64,000 nucleotides of DNA from Fluviicola sp. (GTDB taxonomy: Bacteria; Bacteroidota; Bacteroidia; Flavobacteriales_D; Crocinitomicaceae), in contig NZ_JBCNJT010000005.1 of the NCBI RefSeq assembly GCF_039596395.1, positions 93,229 to 157,228 of the forward strand, in the 5' to 3' direction. This document shows, piece by piece, positions 45,285 through 54,339 of this stretch (position 1 is its first letter; the number at the start of each line of letters is the position of its first letter). The translations under genes and the position numbers were made by a program. The notes under the pieces were generated by a model, which was not told the origin of the DNA, did no database searches, and worked only from the letters and a program-made list of their open reading frames with translations.

Positions 45285-46403
45285 ATGAATTTTATCGTAT
45301 CCAGTACGAATTTATTACGTCATCTTCAAAGCATCAGCGGTGTTTTAAGCACTAGCAATACTTTGCCGATCCTTGATAACTTTTTGTTCAACATTTCGGA
45401 CAGTCAATTGATCATTTCTGCTTCCGACCTGGAAACAACCATGCAGACAACCATGGAAGTGGAGGCAACGGATTCAGGCAAAGTGGCCATTCCTGCTAAA
45501 ATGCTTTTGGATGTATTGAAGAACCTTCCGGATCAGCCGTGTACTTTCAAGATCGATCCTGCATCTTTCGGAGTGGAGATTGTGTACGACAACGGTAAAT
45601 CCAAAATGGTCGGATTCAACGGTGAAGAGTTCCCGAAAACTCCGGGTATTGAAAACAGTACGAGTATCCGTATTTCCGGTGAAATTATTTCCAGCGCAAT
45701 CAACAAAACACTTTTTGCCGCAGGAAATGATGATTTACGCCCGGTAATGAGCGGTATGTACTGCCAGTTCAGCCCTTCAGACATTACGTTCGTAGCAACG
45801 GATGCACACAAATTGGTTCGCTACCGCAGAACAGACGGACAAGCAACAGGAGGTTCCGCATTCATTCTTCCGAAAAAACCATTGAACCTGTTGAAATCCA
45901 ACTTGCGTGGTGACGAAGAAGTTCAGGTAGAATACACGGATTCCAATGCGATTTTCACCTTCAACGACATCGTTTTGATGTGCCGTTTGATCGATGGGAA
46001 ATACCCGAACTACGAAGCGGTAATTCCGAAAGAAAATCCAAATATCCTGATCGTTGACCGTTTGCAGTTCTTAGGAGCCATCAAACGTGTTTCGATCTTT
46101 GCCAATAAAACAACACACCAGGTAAAATTGAAAATTGCCGGAAGTGAATTGAATATTTCTGCAGAAGACCTGGATTTCTCCAACGAAGCAAACGAGCGCC
46201 TGACTTGTAATTACGACGGAACAGATATCGAGATTGCGTTCAACAGCCGCTTCCTGATGGAAATGCTGAACAACATCGATGCTCCTGAAGTAAAAATCGC
46301 AATGAGTGAACCAAGCAGAGCAGGTCTTTTGATGCCGAATACTTCCGACAACGAAAACGAAGATATTTTGATGCTGGTAATGCCGGTAATGATTAACAGA
46401 TAA
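45285..46403 (+). CDS. dnaN: DNA polymerase III sliding clamp, beta subunit
   Basis: The 372-residue protein has three clamp domains: MNFIVSSTNLLRHLQSISGV with TLPILDNFLFNI in the first, KTLFAAGNDDLRPVMSGMYC and FVATDAHKLVRYRR in the second, and the C-terminal LMPNTSDNENEDILMLVMPV with the usual hydrophobic end. It tethers the polymerase to DNA. Full length. A terminator follows the stop. Confidence 0.98.
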   Translation: MNFIVSSTNLLRHLQSISGVLSTSNTLPILDNFLFNISDSQLIISASDLETTMQTTMEVEATDSGKVAIPAKMLLDVLKNLPDQPCTFKIDPASFGVEIVYDNGKSKMVGFNGEEFPKTPGIENSTSIRISGEIISSAINKTLFAAGNDDLRPVMSGMYCQFSPSDITFVATDAHKLVRYRRTDGQATGGSAFILPKKPLNLLKSNLRGDEEVQVEYTDSNAIFTFNDIVLMCRLIDGKYPNYEAVIPKENPNILIVDRLQFLGAIKRVSIFANKTTHQVKLKIAGSELNISAEDLDFSNEANERLTCNYDGTDIEIAFNSRFLMEMLNNIDAPEVKIAMSEPSRAGLLMPNTSDNENEDILMLVMPVMINR

Positions 46404-46426
46404 CAAACTGATTATCAAAATAATTG

Positions 46427-46464
46427 AAAACAGGGGTGAGAAATTTTTCACTCCTGTTTTTTTT
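46427..46464 (+). terminator. Terminator of dnaN
   Basis: The stem aaaacaggggtgagaaa pairs with tttcactcctgtttt (one G-T wobble) over a 2-nt centre, followed by an eight-T run (to about 46464). Confidence 0.85.
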
Positions 46465-46519
46465 AACCCCGTTTTTTTGGCACGAATTTTATTGTGGTCT
46501 CTATATAAAATTCAAAGTC

Positions 46520-47281
46520 ATGAAAAAGATCTACTTCACATTCGCACTAGTACTTATATCTTGTACACTCGCACATGCTTCTGAATTAGTTTTGCGGGTT
46601 AACAGAAATGGGCAATTCATTGTCAGCGCTTCCAGCCAAACGCAAATGAACAATGTAAACACTTACAGATTCTACAACCTTTACGGTGGAAATACGCAGG
46701 TAAAAGTGGTTGACAAAATGAGCGGCCAGGTGGTTTTCAAAAACAATCTGAATATTCCTGATAACACCCAGATGGTAGCTGAACTGGATAGTTACGGAAC
46801 CCTTACAATTGTTGCCAACAATCCGCTCGGATACACCAACGGCGGATGGAGCGGAAACGGAAACGTAGGAAATGTAAACTACGGCAACAACGGAAACGGG
46901 TATTACGGCGGCGGTTATTATGGCGGAGGCTACCAGAACAATCACTGCGGAACTTACCCGAACTACCAGGGCGATGGATATTACAACCAGGGACAAAGTA
47001 ATAACAACCAATATTTCAACCAGTTCCTGAGCAGTTTGAAATCAGAAAGCTTTGACAGCAACCGTTTGCAAAACGCGAAAGTATATGCTTCAAAAACAAA
47101 CTTGTCTGCAAGCCAGATCAAAGACATCGCTGCAACTTTCACTTTCGACAGCAATCGCCTGGACTGGGCAAAAGCAGCATACAACAGCTGTTATGACAAA
47201 GGAAACTATTTTCTGCTGAGAGAAACTTTTACCTTCTCTTCCAGCTACAGCGAATTGCAGGACTACGTCAGTGCACAATAA
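46520..47281 (+). CDS. Secreted DUF4476 domain protein
   Basis: The 253-residue protein starts at ATG 46520, with signal peptide MKKIYFTFALVLISCTLAHA. An N-terminal beta domain (about 20-105) leads through a Gly/Asn/Tyr-rich low-complexity linker (about 108-170, NYGNNGNGYYGGGYYGGGY) to a C-terminal DUF4476 domain (about 172-253: FLSSLKSESFDSNRLQNAKV, ATFTFDSNRLDWAKAAYNSC). DUF4476 is a Bacteroidota-enriched domain with unknown role. The two halves of the domain repeat the FDSNRL motif. It is monocistronic with terminators on either side. Confidence 0.9.
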   Translation: MKKIYFTFALVLISCTLAHASELVLRVNRNGQFIVSASSQTQMNNVNTYRFYNLYGGNTQVKVVDKMSGQVVFKNNLNIPDNTQMVAELDSYGTLTIVANNPLGYTNGGWSGNGNVGNVNYGNNGNGYYGGGYYGGGYQNNHCGTYPNYQGDGYYNQGQSNNNQYFNQFLSSLKSESFDSNRLQNAKVYASKTNLSASQIKDIAATFTFDSNRLDWAKAAYNSCYDKGNYFLLRETFTFSSSYSELQDYVSAQ

Positions 47282-47338
47282 ACAAACCCATTTTGATGTG
47301 AACATCAAAATTTAGATCCAATAACCAATCTCAAAAGA

Positions 47339-47376
47339 AAAAGCGAATTACGATAGTAGTTCGCTTTTCTTTTTTC
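47339..47376 (+). terminator. Terminator of the DUF4476 gene
   Basis: The stem aaaagcgaa (47339-47347) pairs with ttcgctttt (47360-47368) and is followed by CTTTTTT. A second small hairpin (attttgatg ... catcaaaat, about 47291-47311) lies just after the stop. Confidence 0.78.
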
Positions 47377-47470
47377 CTCAATACGCACTCTCACACTCAC
47401 CCTGTTTTCCATAGCTTTTTCTTTTAGAGTGAGTGTGAAGGAGAATAGCGTAAAATTGCGCAAAATTCAC

Positions 47471-47478
47471 TATCTTTG
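47471..47478 (+). promoter_or_regulatory. Candidate -7 box for paaABCD
   Basis: TATCTTTG matches TAnnTTTG and is 18 bp before the paaA ATG at 47497. Confidence 0.45.
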
Positions 47479-47496
47479 ATTCTCATAATTAGCAAT

Positions 47497-48444
47497 ATGA
47501 AAGAACAAAATTTAGCAGATTTAGAGGCTGCGTTTAATGAAAAACTAAAGCAGGATATCCGCATTGAGCCGAAAGACTGGATGCCGGACGCTTATAGAAA
47601 GACATTAATTCGCCAGATCTCGCAGCACGCACACTCTGAAATTGTGGGAATGCTTCCGGAAGGAAACTGGATCACACGCGCTCCGAATTTGAGACGCAAA
47701 GCTGTTTTATTGGCTAAAGTTCAGGATGAAGCCGGTCATGGACAATACTTGTACAGCGCCATGGAAACATTGGGTGCTTCCCGCGAGGAAAGCATCGATG
47801 ACATGCATTCAGGCAAAGCAAAATATTCTTCTATTTTCAACTACCCGACTTTAACCTGGGCCGATATGGGCGCAGTGGGCTGGTTAGTTGACGGTGCTGC
47901 AATTATGAACCAGGTTCCGTTGTGCAGAACTTCTTACGGGCCGTATGCACGCGCAATGGTTCGCATTTGTAAAGAAGAATCGTTCCACCAGCGCCAGGGA
48001 TACGAGATCATGTGCACCCTGATGAAAGGTTCGGAAGAGCAAAAAGCAATGGCACAGGACGCGTTGAACCGTTTTTGGTGGCCGGCACTGATGATGTTCG
48101 GACCAAGCGACGAAGCTTCCACGCATACCCAGCAGTCGATTGACTGGAAAATCAAAAGACATACAAACGATGAATTGCGTCAGATGTTCATCGATGCAAC
48201 TGTTCCACAAGCTGAATTGATCGGGCTAACTATTCCTGACAAGGATTTGAAGTGGAATGAGGAACGCGGACATTATGATTCCGGTGAAATCAACTGGGAC
48301 GAGTTCTGGCAGGTAGTCAGCGGAAACGGACCTTGCAATGCAGAACGTATCGCCACCCGTTTGAAGGCAAAAGAAGACGGAATGTGGGTTCGCGAAGCTG
48401 CAATGGCTCACGCAGAAAAGAAAAAAGCAAGAAAAGCATCTTAA
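47497..48444 (+). CDS. paaA: Phenylacetyl-CoA epoxidase catalytic subunit PaaA
   Basis: The 315-residue diiron ferritin-like oxygenase subunit epoxidises phenylacetyl-CoA. The start is ATG 47497 ([13 protein letters not shown]), consistent with the -7 box. Conserved blocks: [40 protein letters not shown] with iron ligands in [14 protein letters not shown] (about 78-91), and [13 protein letters not shown] (about 164-176) as the second E-x-x-H. Length is usual (about 310). First gene of paaABCD. Confidence 0.97.
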   Translation: MKEQNLADLEAAFNEKLKQDIRIEPKDWMPDAYRKTLIRQISQHAHSEIVGMLPEGNWITRAPNLRRKAVLLAKVQDEAGHGQYLYSAMETLGASREESIDDMHSGKAKYSSIFNYPTLTWADMGAVGWLVDGAAIMNQVPLCRTSYGPYARAMVRICKEESFHQRQGYEIMCTLMKGSEEQKAMAQDALNRFWWPALMMFGPSDEASTHTQQSIDWKIKRHTNDELRQMFIDATVPQAELIGLTIPDKDLKWNEERGHYDSGEINWDEFWQVVSGNGPCNAERIATRLKAKEDGMWVREAAMAHAEKKKARKAS

Positions 48445-48456
48445 TATTATCAAGCA

Positions 48457-48744
48457 ATGGCAGGAAAAGATTGGCCTTTATGGGAAGTTTTTATCAGAAG
48501 TAAAGTGGGTTTGAACCACAAACACGTTGGAAGTATTCACGCAGCTGATGCTGAAATGGCTGTGGAAAATGCCCGCGACGTATACACCAGACGCAGTGAA
48601 GGAATCTCTATTTGGGTAGTCGAGTCTTCCCAGGTATTTGCTTCTGACCCTGCAGATTCGGATGCATTGTTCGAACCGGCTAACAGTAAAATCTACCGTC
48701 ATCCTACTTTCTATGAAGTTCCTGATGGTGTCGGACACATGTAA
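48457..48744 (+). CDS. paaB: Phenylacetyl-CoA epoxidase structural subunit PaaB
   Basis: The 95-residue PaaB bridges PaaAC heterodimers. The sequence DWPLWEVFIRSKVGLNHKHV, SIHAADAEMAVENARDVYTR and EGISIWVVESSQVFASDP matches the family along its length. It lies 12 nt after paaA. A 94-bp spacer with a hairpin separates it from paaC. Confidence 0.96.
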   Translation: MAGKDWPLWEVFIRSKVGLNHKHVGSIHAADAEMAVENARDVYTRRSEGISIWVVESSQVFASDPADSDALFEPANSKIYRHPTFYEVPDGVGHM

Positions 48745-48751
48745 TTTATTG

Positions 48752-48833
48752 GATTTTAAGACTTTAAGACAATAAGATCTCAGGACTTCATAAGTCTCTT
48801 CTTAACATTCTAAAGTCCTACTATCTTAAAATC
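48752..48833. repeat. Inverted repeat between paaB and paaC
   Basis: The perfect outer arms gattttaaga (48752-48761) and tcttaaaatc (48824-48833) enclose inner arms aggactt (48782-48788) and aagtcct (48813-48819). The same words build the spacer at 37979-38069. Lying inside an operon, it may attenuate or stabilise the paaAB part of the transcript. Confidence 0.8.
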
Positions 48834-48838
48834 AAAAT

Positions 48839-49588
48839 ATGAACAACTTATTTACATATACCTTACGCATAGCTGATGACAGCTTGATTTTAGGGCAGCG
48901 TCTTTCGGAGTGGTGTGGCCACGGACCGATTATCGAGGAAGATATTGCTTTGACCAATATTGCCCTGGATTTGATCGGACAGGCTACCAGCTTATTGGAG
49001 TACGCCGCACAAGTTGAAGACAAGGGAAGAAGTGCTGATGACCTGGCTTTCTTAAGATTTGAAAACCAATATTTCAATACCCAATTGGTGGAACAAAAAA
49101 ACGGGGATTTCGCCGTGACAATTGTCCGCCAATGGATCTTCGACTCTTTCAGACTTCCGTTTTATGAGGCCTTACAGCGTTCTGCAGACAAACAACTTGC
49201 TGCTATCGCTGAGAAATCTTTGAAAGAAACGAAATACCATTGGAAACATTCTTCGGAATGGATCATTCGTATGGGAGACGGTACGGAAGAATCCAACAAA
49301 CGGGTAACAGATGCTCTGAATCTGCTTTGGAAATTTTCAGACGAACTGTTTTACATGGATGATGTGGACCAGGAATTGATTGCACAGGGAATTGCCATCG
49401 ACCTGGAAACATTGCGTCCGACATTTAATGAGCGCATTCAATATGTGTTACAGGAAGCAACACTTTCATTACCGGATTCGAAGTGGAAACTGAATGGCGG
49501 AAGACTGGGAAGACATACCGAACATTTCGGACATTTATTGGCAGAAATGCAATACATGCAACGCGCATATCCAAACATGGAATGGTAA
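48839..49588 (+). CDS. paaC: Phenylacetyl-CoA epoxidase subunit PaaC
   Basis: The 249-residue ferritin-like PaaC is the non-catalytic partner of PaaA. Conserved segments are RIADDSLILGQRLSEWCGHG (about 8-27), EDIALTNIALDLIGQATSLL, FLRFENQYFNTQLVEQKNGD (about 75-94), KYHWKHSSEWIIRMGDGTEE and the end GRLGRHTEHFGHLLAEMQYM. It follows the hairpin spacer, and its stop overlaps the paaD start by 7 nt. Confidence 0.96.
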   Translation: MNNLFTYTLRIADDSLILGQRLSEWCGHGPIIEEDIALTNIALDLIGQATSLLEYAAQVEDKGRSADDLAFLRFENQYFNTQLVEQKNGDFAVTIVRQWIFDSFRLPFYEALQRSADKQLAAIAEKSLKETKYHWKHSSEWIIRMGDGTEESNKRVTDALNLLWKFSDELFYMDDVDQELIAQGIAIDLETLRPTFNERIQYVLQEATLSLPDSKWKLNGGRLGRHTEHFGHLLAEMQYMQRAYPNMEW

Positions 49589-50070
49589 ATGAAACGACCA
49601 TATGGAATTATTTAGAAGAAGTACCGGATCCTGAAGTTCCGGTACTTTCGGTTATTGACCTTGGTATTGTCCGTGCGGTAAAAGTGCTCTCGGAAACCGA
49701 AGTTGAAGTAACCATCACTCCTACTTATTCAGGTTGTCCGGCCATGAATTACATCGAAAAAAACATCCTGGAAGTTCTCCATGAGAAAGGAATTGAAACC
49801 GTTCGTTTTCATACGGTTCTTTCTCCTGCATGGACTACTGATTGGATGAGCGAAGCCGGGAAAGAAAAATTATTGGCTTATGGAATTGCTCCTCCGGTAA
49901 ATGAAGCAGACAAGTTGATTTTGTTTGGTGATGCGCCGGTTGTAAAGTGCCCGCAATGCGGTTCTGAAAACACCAAAATGCTAAGCCAATTCGGAAGTAC
50001 GGCCTGTAAAGCGCTCTATCAGTGCAATGACTGCCTGGAGCCTTTCGACTATTTTAAATGCCTGAGATAA
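49582..50070 (+). CDS. paaD: Phenylacetyl-CoA epoxidase assembly protein PaaD
   Basis: The 162-residue PaaD has a DUF59/MIP18-like N-terminal domain (VPDPEVPVLSVIDLGIVRAV, ITPTYSGCPAMNYIEKNI) thought to help iron-cluster or diiron maturation. A C-terminal zinc-ribbon-like part has four cysteines (VVKCPQCGSENTKML and ALYQCNDCLEPFDYFKC). ATG 49582 overlaps the paaC stop; a longer frame starting inside paaC is rejected. It ends the paaABCD operon; the reductase genes are 9 kb downstream. Confidence 0.95.
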   Translation: MVNETTIWNYLEEVPDPEVPVLSVIDLGIVRAVKVLSETEVEVTITPTYSGCPAMNYIEKNILEVLHEKGIETVRFHTVLSPAWTTDWMSEAGKEKLLAYGIAPPVNEADKLILFGDAPVVKCPQCGSENTKMLSQFGSTACKALYQCNDCLEPFDYFKCLR

Positions 50071-50175
50071 GTTCAAAAATTAAAGCATTTTTACCAATGT
50101 GTTATTTGTGGTTTACGCTTCGTAACTGACAATATTCAACTAGTGGATTATCAAATATTTATTATCATTAATGCG

Positions 50176-50183
50176 TATATTTG
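50176..50183 (+). promoter_or_regulatory. Candidate -7 box for the smORF-adhesin-porP operon
   Basis: TATATTTG fits TAnnTTTG. It lies 29 bp before the small ORF at 50212 and about 165 bp before the adhesin gene, which would give the adhesin a leader carrying the small ORF. Confidence 0.45.
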
Positions 50184-50211
50184 CGCCGATTGATTAATCG
50201 ACTGCACATTT

Positions 50212-50352
50212 ATGATGACGATACTTACCCGTACGCAAGCTATTGAATTGTTATTGAGCAAGTTATCACTTCGCGAAAAAATGGCAGGCATCAATCGGCA
50301 AATCATCTCAATTACGCATTCACATTCCGGACTTAATTTTTTCATCGTATGA
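50212..50352 (+). CDS. Possible 46-aa leader ORF coupled to the adhesin gene
   Basis: A short frame MMTILTRTQAIELLLSKLSL continues through REKMAGINRQIISI to ...FFIV and stops at 50350-50352. Its stop overlaps the adhesin ATG as ATGA, the typical coupling arrangement. It is basic with a helical middle and no signal peptide. It follows a -7 box directly. No family is recognised. It may be a translated leader regulating the 4-kb gene, or simply chance. Confidence 0.4.
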   Translation: MMTILTRTQAIELLLSKLSLREKMAGINRQIISITHSHSGLNFFIV

Positions 50353-53300
50353 TCAGATTAAGTTTCTTATTAGCAGCTTTTTACTTATTCCTGGGGCATT
50401 CGATCTTTGCTCAGGTTCCGGCATCTCCGCCGGCAGGAACAACTGTGTCGTTAAGTTCCGCCAATCCTTCAGCTTATGCTTTAACCGGTGGATTGACCTA
50501 TTCGTACACCAATTCTGCCTGGCCTGCTTTTAATACAAATTGTTACGCATTTACATTGAATGACACACTATTCAGTGCGATAAACGGGTTCAATGCAACT
50601 CCTTCGGGAGGACCGTGCAGCGGTATGTCAAACCTGGTATACAATGCAGGAATGTCAAATCTTGCTGCCGGAATCATTGTTTATACCGGTACTACCAGCT
50701 ACCGTTATCAAAATACTTCGAGCGTGTTTGTGACCAATGGTTCCGTTCCGGTTCGTGCCACGGTGAATTTTTCTTCCCCGGTTATTTATTATCCGAACAA
50801 TACTTTTGTTTTACCTGTAACCGGAAACTTTTCCTATTCTGTTTTGATGGAGAGTTTTTCTCCGACAGACGCGCAATACATCAGCGGATCGGGAAATACC
50901 TGGGTACCTTCCAAAACCTTGTTTAACAACATGGTTACGGCGTCCAATAATTCGATATGTGTCAATTTTACTCCCGGAAATTTCACCCTGAATACCGTCT
51001 CAGCTAGTACTGCTCCAACCGGAATTATTTGCCAGGGCGGAAATATTCAATTGACAGGAGGAGGAACAGGAAACAACCTCACTTTCAGCTGGACAGGACC
51101 GAACAGCTTCACCAGTACCAACTCAAGCCCAAGCATTAACAATGCGAGTTCCAGCAATTCCGGTACTTACTCATTAACTGCGACTGATGATATCGGTTGT
51201 CCAAACACGGTTCAGTCCGTAATTACCGTTCAACAGGGACCTACCGCAACTGCCGGCGGAACCTCGGTCATTTGTGTAAACAGTTCGGTTACAGTGAGCG
51301 GGGCAACTTCTTCTAACGGGACGATTTCCTGGACCCATAACGGAAGCGGATCTCTTACCAACGGAAATACCCTGACCCCGACTTATACTCCGGCTTCTTT
51401 TGATGCGGGACAAACGGTTGTTTTAACGCTGACCACAACCAGCAATAATTCCTGTGCGCCGGCTTCAGCGCAAGCCACTTACAACATTATTGTAGAGGGA
51501 AATCCCATCGCAACCGACGGAGTTACCAGTTCCGTCTGTTCCTCCAGCAGCTTTACGATCACTACAGCCAATGCCCAATACGGGACGATCAGCTGGACCC
51601 ACAACGGGAACGGAACATTGACAAATGCAACTACCGCTTCTCCGACTTATACCCCAAGTATATTGGATAATGGCAACACGGTAATCCTAACCCTTACTGT
51701 TACCAGCAATAATGCCTGTGCACCTGCAACCGCGCAAGCATTCCATGTTTTAAATATTACACCCTTACCACAAGCTGTTTCGGGCGGTATCGCAACGGTT
51801 TGTCAAAACAGTTCCCTGACAGTTACAGGTGCTATGGCCAATTATGGAACAATCAGCTGGAGCCACAACGGAACCGGATCGTTAACCAATTCAACGACCA
51901 TTAGCCCGACATACACTCCGAATGCCGGTGATTTGGGAAATATCGTCACACTTACTTTAACCGTTACGAGCAACAACGCCTGTGGAACGGCAAATGCCAC
52001 CGATGATTTTTCGATCACCGTGCAAGGCTTGCCAACAGCTACCGTGGCTAACTCTTCCACGATTTGTTCCAATTCTTCCGTTACAGTTTCAGGTGTAACG
52101 GCTTCCAACGGAAACATCTCCTGGACGCACAACGGAAACGGTTTCATTACAAATCCAACTACTTTAACCCCGACTTATACGCCATCCGTATTGGATGCCG
52201 GAAACACGGTTTCGCTGACCATCACCGTTTCGAGCAACAATTCCTGTGCGCCTTCATCGGTTTCGGCCATTTACTCGGTAACTGTGAACCACTTGCCTAC
52301 AGCAAATGCAGGCAGTAGCGTAACAATTTGCGAAAGTAATCCTTACACCGTTTCCGGGGCTTCATTCAACTACGGAACAGCAAACTGGACCCACAATGGT
52401 TCCGGAACGATTACCAATGGAACCACTGCATCTCCGACTTATACTCCCAGCCCTGCTGATGCCGGAAGTTCCGTCATATTACTTTTGAATGTTACGAGTA
52501 ACAACGCCTGTGCACCAACTGTCACTAGCAGCCAGCTGATCTTGACCATACAACACGCACCTGTGGCGCTTGCAGGAGGAAGTACTACTGTTTGTGTGAC
52601 TTCCAATGCGCCTGTAACCGGAGCAACAGCAACTTTCGGATCTATAAACTGGACCCACAATGGCGGTGGTATACTTACCAATCCAACCACCTTGGGCCCT
52701 GTTTATCAACCGGTGGCGTCCGACGTTGGAAATACGATCACATTGATACTTACCGTAACCAGTACAAACAGTTGCGCCCCTCAAACGGCATCTGCGGCTT
52801 ATACTATCCAAATTGATCCGTTGCCTGTTGCTGTTGCGGGTGGATCTTCAACCATTTGTGCCAATGGCGGCGGAACTGTAGACGGTGCTTCTGCAAGTAA
52901 CGGAACCATCAACTGGACAAGTGACGGTTTGGGTTCTATTTCGGATCCGACCACCACATCTCCGACTTATTTTCCGAATGCAACAGAGATAGGAAGTACG
53001 GTAACTCTGACCATGGAAGTCACGAGCAATAATACCTGCATTCCCGCAACCAGTTTCGCTACTTATACCTTTACTATCGACGGACCGCCATCCATTCAAA
53101 TGGCCCATATTTTAGATACACTTTGTCCGGGAGCTACTAAAACAATCGGGGGAATCACGACCCAATACGGAACTCCTTCCTGGACCCATAACGGAACCGG
53201 AACATTGACCAACGCAAACACTAATTCTCCAACTTATACCGCCGGACCGGGAGATTTAGGAACGATCGTAACACTCACACTGACCGTTGCAAGTAACAAC

Positions 53301-54338
53301 GCATGTGCTCCTGAAACAGCATCTTCTTCGGTCCAGATCTATGTAGAAGCAAGTGCGAATATCCCCAATATCAATCTGGTTGAACTGAAACACGTACTTT
53401 GCTATGGAGATCACACCGGAAAAGTTGTTCTCAACGTGACAGGAGGCGCTCCTCCCTACTCATTTGACTGGAGTTCCGGTACAACAACCCAGAATTTAAC
53501 AAACGCTACCGCAGGTGTTTACTTTGTAGACATTACAGATAAACATGGGTGTTTTGCTTCCGACACATTCAAGATCAATCAACCAACCGAACTTATTGAT
53601 TCTCCATCTATTGTTCCGGTAGACTGTTCGGGAGTAAATGAAGGAATAATAAGTGTTTCTGCATCAGGAGGAGTTGCCCCGTATTCGTATTTCTGGCCGG
53701 CTGTCAATAGCAATGAACAGGTTCTTACCGGAGTTCCTGCCGGTAATTATACCGTCAACATTACCGATTCAAACGGATGTGTACTCACTGAAACACTCAC
53801 TTTAGGAACAGACGGCAACCTGACTGTGGAAGCCACGCCGGATGCTATCAGTGTTAATATCGGAACTGAAATTCCTTTTACGGCTACCGGTGCTGCTACA
53901 TACGAATGGACGCCTGCTGAATATTTATCCTGTGTGGATTGTGAAAATCCGGTTTGTATTCCTTCCACTTCAAACAACTATATCGTAACCGGCTCAGACC
54001 CGAATGGCTGTACAGGAACAGATACTGTTTTGGTTACCGTTTATGTAGATTGTCACAATTTGACTTTGCCGAATGTGTTCTCTCCCAATAACACCGGTCC
54101 GGAAGTCAACAACACTTTTGGATTATTGGGAACACTTCCCTGCCTGGAAACATACCAGTTACTGATATTCAACAGATGGGGAGAACAGGTTTTTGAGACA
54201 CAGACTACGGATTTGCAATGGGATGGAACTTTTAAAGGGAAGCCTCAAAATTCGGGAGTTTATTTCTACCGGTTGGATATGAAACTGGTAGGTGGTGAAG
54301 AAGTGAAGAAATCCGGTAACCTTACTTTAGTCAGATAA
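50349..54338 (+). CDS. Giant T9SS adhesin-like protein with eight Ig-like repeats, SprB repeats and CHU_C domain
   Basis: The 1329-residue protein has a signal peptide (MIRLSFLLAAFYLFLGHSIF). An N-terminal region (about 20-220) leads to eight tandem modules of about 88 residues (about 297-1000), each centred on a W(T/S)HNGxGxxTNxTTxxPTY(T/Q)P motif and an xxSNNxCAP end. Two SprB-like repeats follow (about 1015-1150; GGAPPYSFDWSSG, GGVAPYSYFWPAV). The last about 90 residues form the CHU_C/T9SS type B sorting domain (NVFSPNNTGPEVNNTF, LIFNRWGEQVFETQT, WDGTFKGKPQNSGVYFYRLD). It is expected on the cell surface as an adhesin or gliding-related protein. It is followed 2 nt later by porP. Confidence 0.93.
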   Translation: MIRLSFLLAAFYLFLGHSIFAQVPASPPAGTTVSLSSANPSAYALTGGLTYSYTNSAWPAFNTNCYAFTLNDTLFSAINGFNATPSGGPCSGMSNLVYNAGMSNLAAGIIVYTGTTSYRYQNTSSVFVTNGSVPVRATVNFSSPVIYYPNNTFVLPVTGNFSYSVLMESFSPTDAQYISGSGNTWVPSKTLFNNMVTASNNSICVNFTPGNFTLNTVSASTAPTGIICQGGNIQLTGGGTGNNLTFSWTGPNSFTSTNSSPSINNASSSNSGTYSLTATDDIGCPNTVQSVITVQQGPTATAGGTSVICVNSSVTVSGATSSNGTISWTHNGSGSLTNGNTLTPTYTPASFDAGQTVVLTLTTTSNNSCAPASAQATYNIIVEGNPIATDGVTSSVCSSSSFTITTANAQYGTISWTHNGNGTLTNATTASPTYTPSILDNGNTVILTLTVTSNNACAPATAQAFHVLNITPLPQAVSGGIATVCQNSSLTVTGAMANYGTISWSHNGTGSLTNSTTISPTYTPNAGDLGNIVTLTLTVTSNNACGTANATDDFSITVQGLPTATVANSSTICSNSSVTVSGVTASNGNISWTHNGNGFITNPTTLTPTYTPSVLDAGNTVSLTITVSSNNSCAPSSVSAIYSVTVNHLPTANAGSSVTICESNPYTVSGASFNYGTANWTHNGSGTITNGTTASPTYTPSPADAGSSVILLLNVTSNNACAPTVTSSQLILTIQHAPVALAGGSTTVCVTSNAPVTGATATFGSINWTHNGGGILTNPTTLGPVYQPVASDVGNTITLILTVTSTNSCAPQTASAAYTIQIDPLPVAVAGGSSTICANGGGTVDGASASNGTINWTSDGLGSISDPTTTSPTYFPNATEIGSTVTLTMEVTSNNTCIPATSFATYTFTIDGPPSIQMAHILDTLCPGATKTIGGITTQYGTPSWTHNGTGTLTNANTNSPTYTAGPGDLGTIVTLTLTVASNNACAPETASSSVQIYVEASANIPNINLVELKHVLCYGDHTGKVVLNVTGGAPPYSFDWSSGTTTQNLTNATAGVYFVDITDKHGCFASDTFKINQPTELIDSPSIVPVDCSGVNEGIISVSASGGVAPYSYFWPAVNSNEQVLTGVPAGNYTVNITDSNGCVLTETLTLGTDGNLTVEATPDAISVNIGTEIPFTATGAATYEWTPAEYLSCVDCENPVCIPSTSNNYIVTGSDPNGCTGTDTVLVTVYVDCHNLTLPNVFSPNNTGPEVNNTFGLLGTLPCLETYQLLIFNRWGEQVFETQTTDLQWDGTFKGKPQNSGVYFYRLDMKLVGGEEVKKSGNLTLVR

Positions 54339-54339
54339 T

